Assembly: GCA_014874425.1 (NCBI GenBank)
Contig: JACWAG010000166.1
Coordinates: 1-9,148 of the forward strand
Direction of reading: 5' to 3'
DNA from: Syntrophaceae bacterium
GTDB taxonomy: Bacteria; Desulfobacterota; Desulfomonilia; Desulfomonilales; Desulfomonilaceae
Length of the DNA stretch: 9,148 nt
Below, one piece after another: positions 6,561 to 9,148 of this stretch (positions are counted from its first letter, which is position 1; every line of letters begins with the position of its first letter). A model generated the notes under the pieces. It was not told the origin of the DNA. It ran no database searches and saw only the letters and a list, made by a program, of their open reading frames with translations. The position numbers and the translations under genes were made by a program.

Positions 6561-9017
6561 TCACATTTTGGCCAAAGAGTTTCTCAAACGCAAGGAATTA
6601 GAAACTACGGACACCGAACTCATCGCCATGGCCAAAGCAGCAATGACGGGTGTCAGGAGTATCCCGAAGAACGGATAAAGCACGCCGGCGGCCACGGGTA
6701 TACCCAGACTGTTGTAAAAGAAAGCCCAGAAAAGGTTCTGTTTGATAATTTTCATAGTTTGAGCGGACAGATATATTGAGGTAGGGACCAGGTTTAAATC
6801 ACTTGTCATTAGCGTAATGGACCCGGCTTCAATAGCTATGTCGGACCCGGCCCCCACCGCTATCCCGATGTCGGCTGCGCTAAGGGCAGGGGCATCGTTT
6901 ATCCCATCGCCGACCATGGCGACAATTCGCCCTTCCTGTTGTAGTCGGCCAATTTCTCCAGATTTATCAGCGGGCAGGACTTCCGACAATACCTGGTCTA
7001 TTCCGAGGGTTTTCCCGGTAGTCTCGGCAACGAGTCTATTATCCCCTGTAATCATGGCCACCTTTATACCCATCTGTTTCAGTCTTTGCACCGCAGGCGC
7101 TGCTGAACTTCGCAACGTGTCGGATATGCCCAAAAGACCAATAACTTTTCCGGCTTTTGACACAGTGACAACTGTTCTTCCCAAGTCCTCGAGGGATTGA
7201 AATTTTATATCGACATCGGAGACATCCACATTTTCAGTCTGAAGCAACCTCAAGCTGCCTACCAGTGTGAACTCCCCGTCGACATTACCCCGTACACCCC
7301 CACCGGACAAAGAATTGAAATCTTCAACCGGATACAACTTCAATCCACGCTCAGAAGCCATGTCACATATCGATTTAGCTAATGGATGCTCGGAGAGGGA
7401 TTCGAGAGACGCGGCTACCCGAAGCAGTTCGTCTTTGGTTATTTCACCGAACGTAATCACATCTACAACCTGAGGCTTGCCTTGGGTTAACGTTCCAGTC
7501 TTGTCGAATACAACAGTATCCACCTTGCAAACCTTTTCGAGGATTTCTCCGCCCTTGATCAGAATCCCCTTTTCAGCCGCTGCGCCTGTGCCAACCATTA
7601 TGGCAGTCGGCGTCGCTAGTCCCATAGCGCAAGGGCAGGCTATGATAAGGACAGAGACGAAATTCAGCATAGCTCTGGAGAATGAAGGAGCAGTGGGAAG
7701 TAAAATCCACAAGAGGAAAGTCACAACGGCAATCCCAAGCACAACAGGTGTAAACACAGCGGCCACTTTGTCGGCTATTCGTTGTATTGGGGCTTTGGAA
7801 CCCTGAGCTTCTTCGACCAGTCTTATTATTTGCGCAAGCGCGGTCTCAGCGCCGACTCTGGTGGCCCTAACAGTCAGCGCGCCGGTTTGATTGATGGTAG
7901 CGCCGAAAACCAAGGCCCCAGGGCTTTTGCTCACCGGCATACTTTCGCCGGTCAACATTGCTTCTTCGATAGAAGAGAATCCGGACAAAACTTCCCCGTC
8001 GGTTGGGACCTTTTCTCCAGGACGCACCTGAAAAATGTCCCCAACTCTTAGAAGTTCTATAGGGATTTCTACAATTTCATCACCTCTGACCAGTCTGGCC
8101 ACACTAGGTTTGAGAGCGACAAGTTTCTTTATGGCCCCTGTAGTTTTGCCTTTGGCTCTGGCCTCAAGAAAACGTCCGAGCAGGATCAATGTCACAATCA
8201 TAGAGGCGCCGTCGAAATAGACATATGCTGGGTGACCGGCTTGAGAAAAGAACCCGGGGAATATGGTCACAGCTAACGAATAAAGATAGGCGGATAGGGC
8301 TCCAAGGGACACAAGAGTATTCATGTCGGAAGTCTTTTGTCGAGTAGCCTTCCACGCGCCAATCAGGAAGCGGTCCCCGACCCAAAAGATTACGGGTGTT
8401 GTAAGGACAAGTTGAAAAAAGTTTAGGGTTGAAGCGCCAAGATCACGCAGAAACGGAAATAAATGGCCCATAGCCAATCCGTGTACGACCAGGCTGATTA
8501 TGACACCAACAATTAGTTTTACTTTTAGATCGCGTATTTCAATAACTGCGGCTTTCTCGGCAGGGTCCTCACTATTGTCCCGAATCACTCCGAGGAAGTG
8601 ATATCCGGCGTCTTCAAGAGCGTCTCCAATTGTTCTCAAGTCCAGGCTCGACGAAGCGTGTGACAGAATCGCTCTTGAATTTGCCAGATTGACTGTCGCG
8701 TCATCTATGCCCGGTTGAGCTTTGAGTACATTTTCGACTCTTCTGACGCACGAGGCGCACGTCATTCCCCCTACAGATATGATTGTTTTTCCGGCGGGGC
8801 CCGAATCCATGACAACCGGTTCATAGCCGAGATCAGTAATCTCTGCCTCTAACTCGGGCCGGTTTATAACTGACGGGTCATACGTTACATTTGCGCTCTC
8901 GGTGGCAAAGTTTACTGTAGCCTCCTCGACCCCAGGCAAAGCCCTAAGACCGGTTTCAACACGGCGAACACACGAGGCGCAGGACATTCCCCTGATTTTG
9001 ATCGTAGCCTTATCCAA
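6561..9017 (-). CDS. copA: Cu(+)-exporting P1B-1-type ATPase CopA
   Basis: An 818-residue inner-membrane pump that drives Cu+ (or Ag+) out of the cytoplasm by ATP hydrolysis. Order: two HMA domains with GMSCASC (Cys13, Cys16) and GMTCASC (Cys87, Cys90); four membrane helices within about 165-290; actuator domain with TGES (356-359); two helices, the second carrying CPC (461-463); phosphorylation motif DKTGT (Asp505); nucleotide domain with SEHPLA (542-547); hinge GDGINDAP (703-710); and two last helices with YN (768-769) and MAMSS (797-801). CPC plus YN plus MxxSS is the Cu+ class signature. All catalytic residues are intact and the length is normal. The start is TTG: an in-frame TGA lies 18 bases upstream, so nothing longer is possible, and a later start would cut the first HMA domain. 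The start overlaps the stop of the upstream copZ-like gene by 8 bases, indicating translational coupling. Confidence 0.97.
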   Translation of the reverse strand: MDKATIKIRGMSCASCVRRVETGLRALPGVEEATVNFATESANVTYDPSVINRPELEAEITDLGYEPVVMDSGPAGKTIISVGGMTCASCVRRVENVLKAQPGIDDATVNLANSRAILSHASSSLDLRTIGDALEDAGYHFLGVIRDNSEDPAEKAAVIEIRDLKVKLIVGVIISLVVHGLAMGHLFPFLRDLGASTLNFFQLVLTTPVIFWVGDRFLIGAWKATRQKTSDMNTLVSLGALSAYLYSLAVTIFPGFFSQAGHPAYVYFDGASMIVTLILLGRFLEARAKGKTTGAIKKLVALKPSVARLVRGDEIVEIPIELLRVGDIFQVRPGEKVPTDGEVLSGFSSIEEAMLTGESMPVSKSPGALVFGATINQTGALTVRATRVGAETALAQIIRLVEEAQGSKAPIQRIADKVAAVFTPVVLGIAVVTFLLWILLPTAPSFSRAMLNFVSVLIIACPCAMGLATPTAIMVGTGAAAEKGILIKGGEILEKVCKVDTVVFDKTGTLTQGKPQVVDVITFGEITKDELLRVAASLESLSEHPLAKSICDMASERGLKLYPVEDFNSLSGGGVRGNVDGEFTLVGSLRLLQTENVDVSDVDIKFQSLEDLGRTVVTVSKAGKVIGLLGISDTLRSSAAPAVQRLKQMGIKVAMITGDNRLVAETTGKTLGIDQVLSEVLPADKSGEIGRLQQEGRIVAMVGDGINDAPALSAADIGIAVGAGSDIAIEAGSITLMTSDLNLVPTSIYLSAQTMKIIKQNLFWAFFYNSLGIPVAAGVLYPFFGILLTPVIAALAMAMSSVSVVSNSLRLRNSLAKM
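8589..9008 (-). repeat. Tandem HMA domain duplication inside copA
   Basis: Residues 4-69 (9008-8811) and 77-143 (8789-8589) are two copies of the heavy-metal-associated fold. Both carry GM(S/T)CASCVRRVE and then (E/D)(E/D)ATVN. The DNA copies still share stretches such as TGCGCCTCGTG around the CxxC codons, but most third positions differ, so the duplication is old. Confidence 0.85.
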
Positions 9018-9148
9018 TTTCGTACCCGTCTTTCACGATCCGTTGACGCGCCTCGTTCGTGTCAACAGGCCCATCATGAATCAGGGTTGCCTCACCCTTT
9101 TCCAGGTTAACATCTACTTCCTTGACTCCGTCCAGGGATGATAAAGCC
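9010..9148 (-). CDS. copZ: CopZ-like copper chaperone, C-terminal part (cut by window edge)
   Basis: The minus strand from 9147 encodes 45 residues: ALSSLDGVKEVDVNLEKGEA, then TLIHDGPVDTNEARQRIVKD, then GYEIG and a TAA stop (9012-9010). This is the second half of an HMA fold: the helix end and GV turn after the CxxC, the strand VDVNLEKGEATL, and the closing DGYEI. Stand-alone CopZ proteins are about 65-70 residues, so roughly 20 N-terminal residues, including the CxxC that binds Cu+, lie beyond the window. Stopping right after the fold shows it is a separate small chaperone and not a third domain of CopA. It overlaps the copA TTG start by 8 bases. CopZ hands Cu+ to the CopA HMA domains or membrane site in the cytoplasm. 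HMA fold confident; metal assignment follows from the neighbour. Confidence 0.85.
   Translation of the reverse strand, partial: ALSSLDGVKEVDVNLEKGEATLIHDGPVDTNEARQRIVKDGYEIG

Noticed and set aside
6817..8220. Several open frames on the + strand opposite copA (for example 6817-7200, 7477-7806, 7782-8051)
   Set aside because: They lie antisense to an intact, highly conserved ATPase, have no domain-like sequence, and overlap each other. They are shadows.
8589..9148. Three HMA domains as one CopA protein
   Set aside because: A TAA stop (9012-9010) ends the first HMA in a different frame from copA, so it is a separate gene. A frameshift split is possible but unlikely, because the fold ends cleanly at the stop.

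Overview
The window looks like ordinary chromosome from a Gram-negative bacterium with mid-range base composition. Evidence: densely packed genes, Shine-Dalgarno sites, frequent GTG/TTG starts, and an exported flavoprotein with a twin-arginine-like signal. The gene mix (surface-glycan genes, a small HhH/DEDD exonuclease of a type I associate with deltaproteobacteria, and a CopZ/CopA pair) would fit Desulfobacterota or a relative. That is an impression from memory of the families, not a measured placement. I see no tRNA, rRNA, CRISPR array, transposon or phage gene.

Left part (1-4837, + strand). A leader with several small inverted repeats precedes a DegT-family, perosamine-synthase-like PLP sugar aminotransferase (280-1395). 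It ends at a clear intrinsic terminator (1421-1451), whose U-tract directly touches the ribosome binding site of the next gene. Five tightly spaced genes follow: a DPM1-like GT2 glycosyltransferase (1463-2176), a small cupin resembling the C-terminal epimerase domain of CapF/WbjC (2176-2544), two different class I SAM methyltransferases (2563-3315 and 3318-3971), and a DEDDy exonuclease with an N-terminal helix-hairpin-helix (3965-4837). The first four, with the aminotransferase, look like part of a locus making and decorating an amino- or deoxy-sugar glycan (O-antigen, capsule or glycolipid). The sugar-nucleotide dehydratase and further transferases would lie upstream, outside the window. The exonuclease overlaps the last methyltransferase but has no obvious glycan role.

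Right part (4886-9148, - strand, convergent). Read in its own direction, this is a copper-handling operon. It begins with the C-terminal 45 residues of a CopZ-like metallochaperone cut by the window edge (9010-9148). Next is an 818-residue Cu+ P1B-1 ATPase CopA with two N-terminal HMA domains (6561-9017), whose TTG start overlaps the copZ stop. Last is an exported FAD-dependent amine oxidase/protoporphyrinogen-oxidase-like protein with a probable Tat signal (4886-6493). CopZ delivers Cu+ to CopA, which pumps it out of the cytoplasm. The flavoprotein's role is unknown; its position suggests a periplasmic partner.

Nothing here is clearly a new system. The points most worth a second look are the flavoprotein in the copper operon, the terminator abutting a ribosome binding site, the exonuclease coupled to glycan genes, the stand-alone cupin with a changed metal-ligand position, and the unrecorded copZ fragment at the edge.
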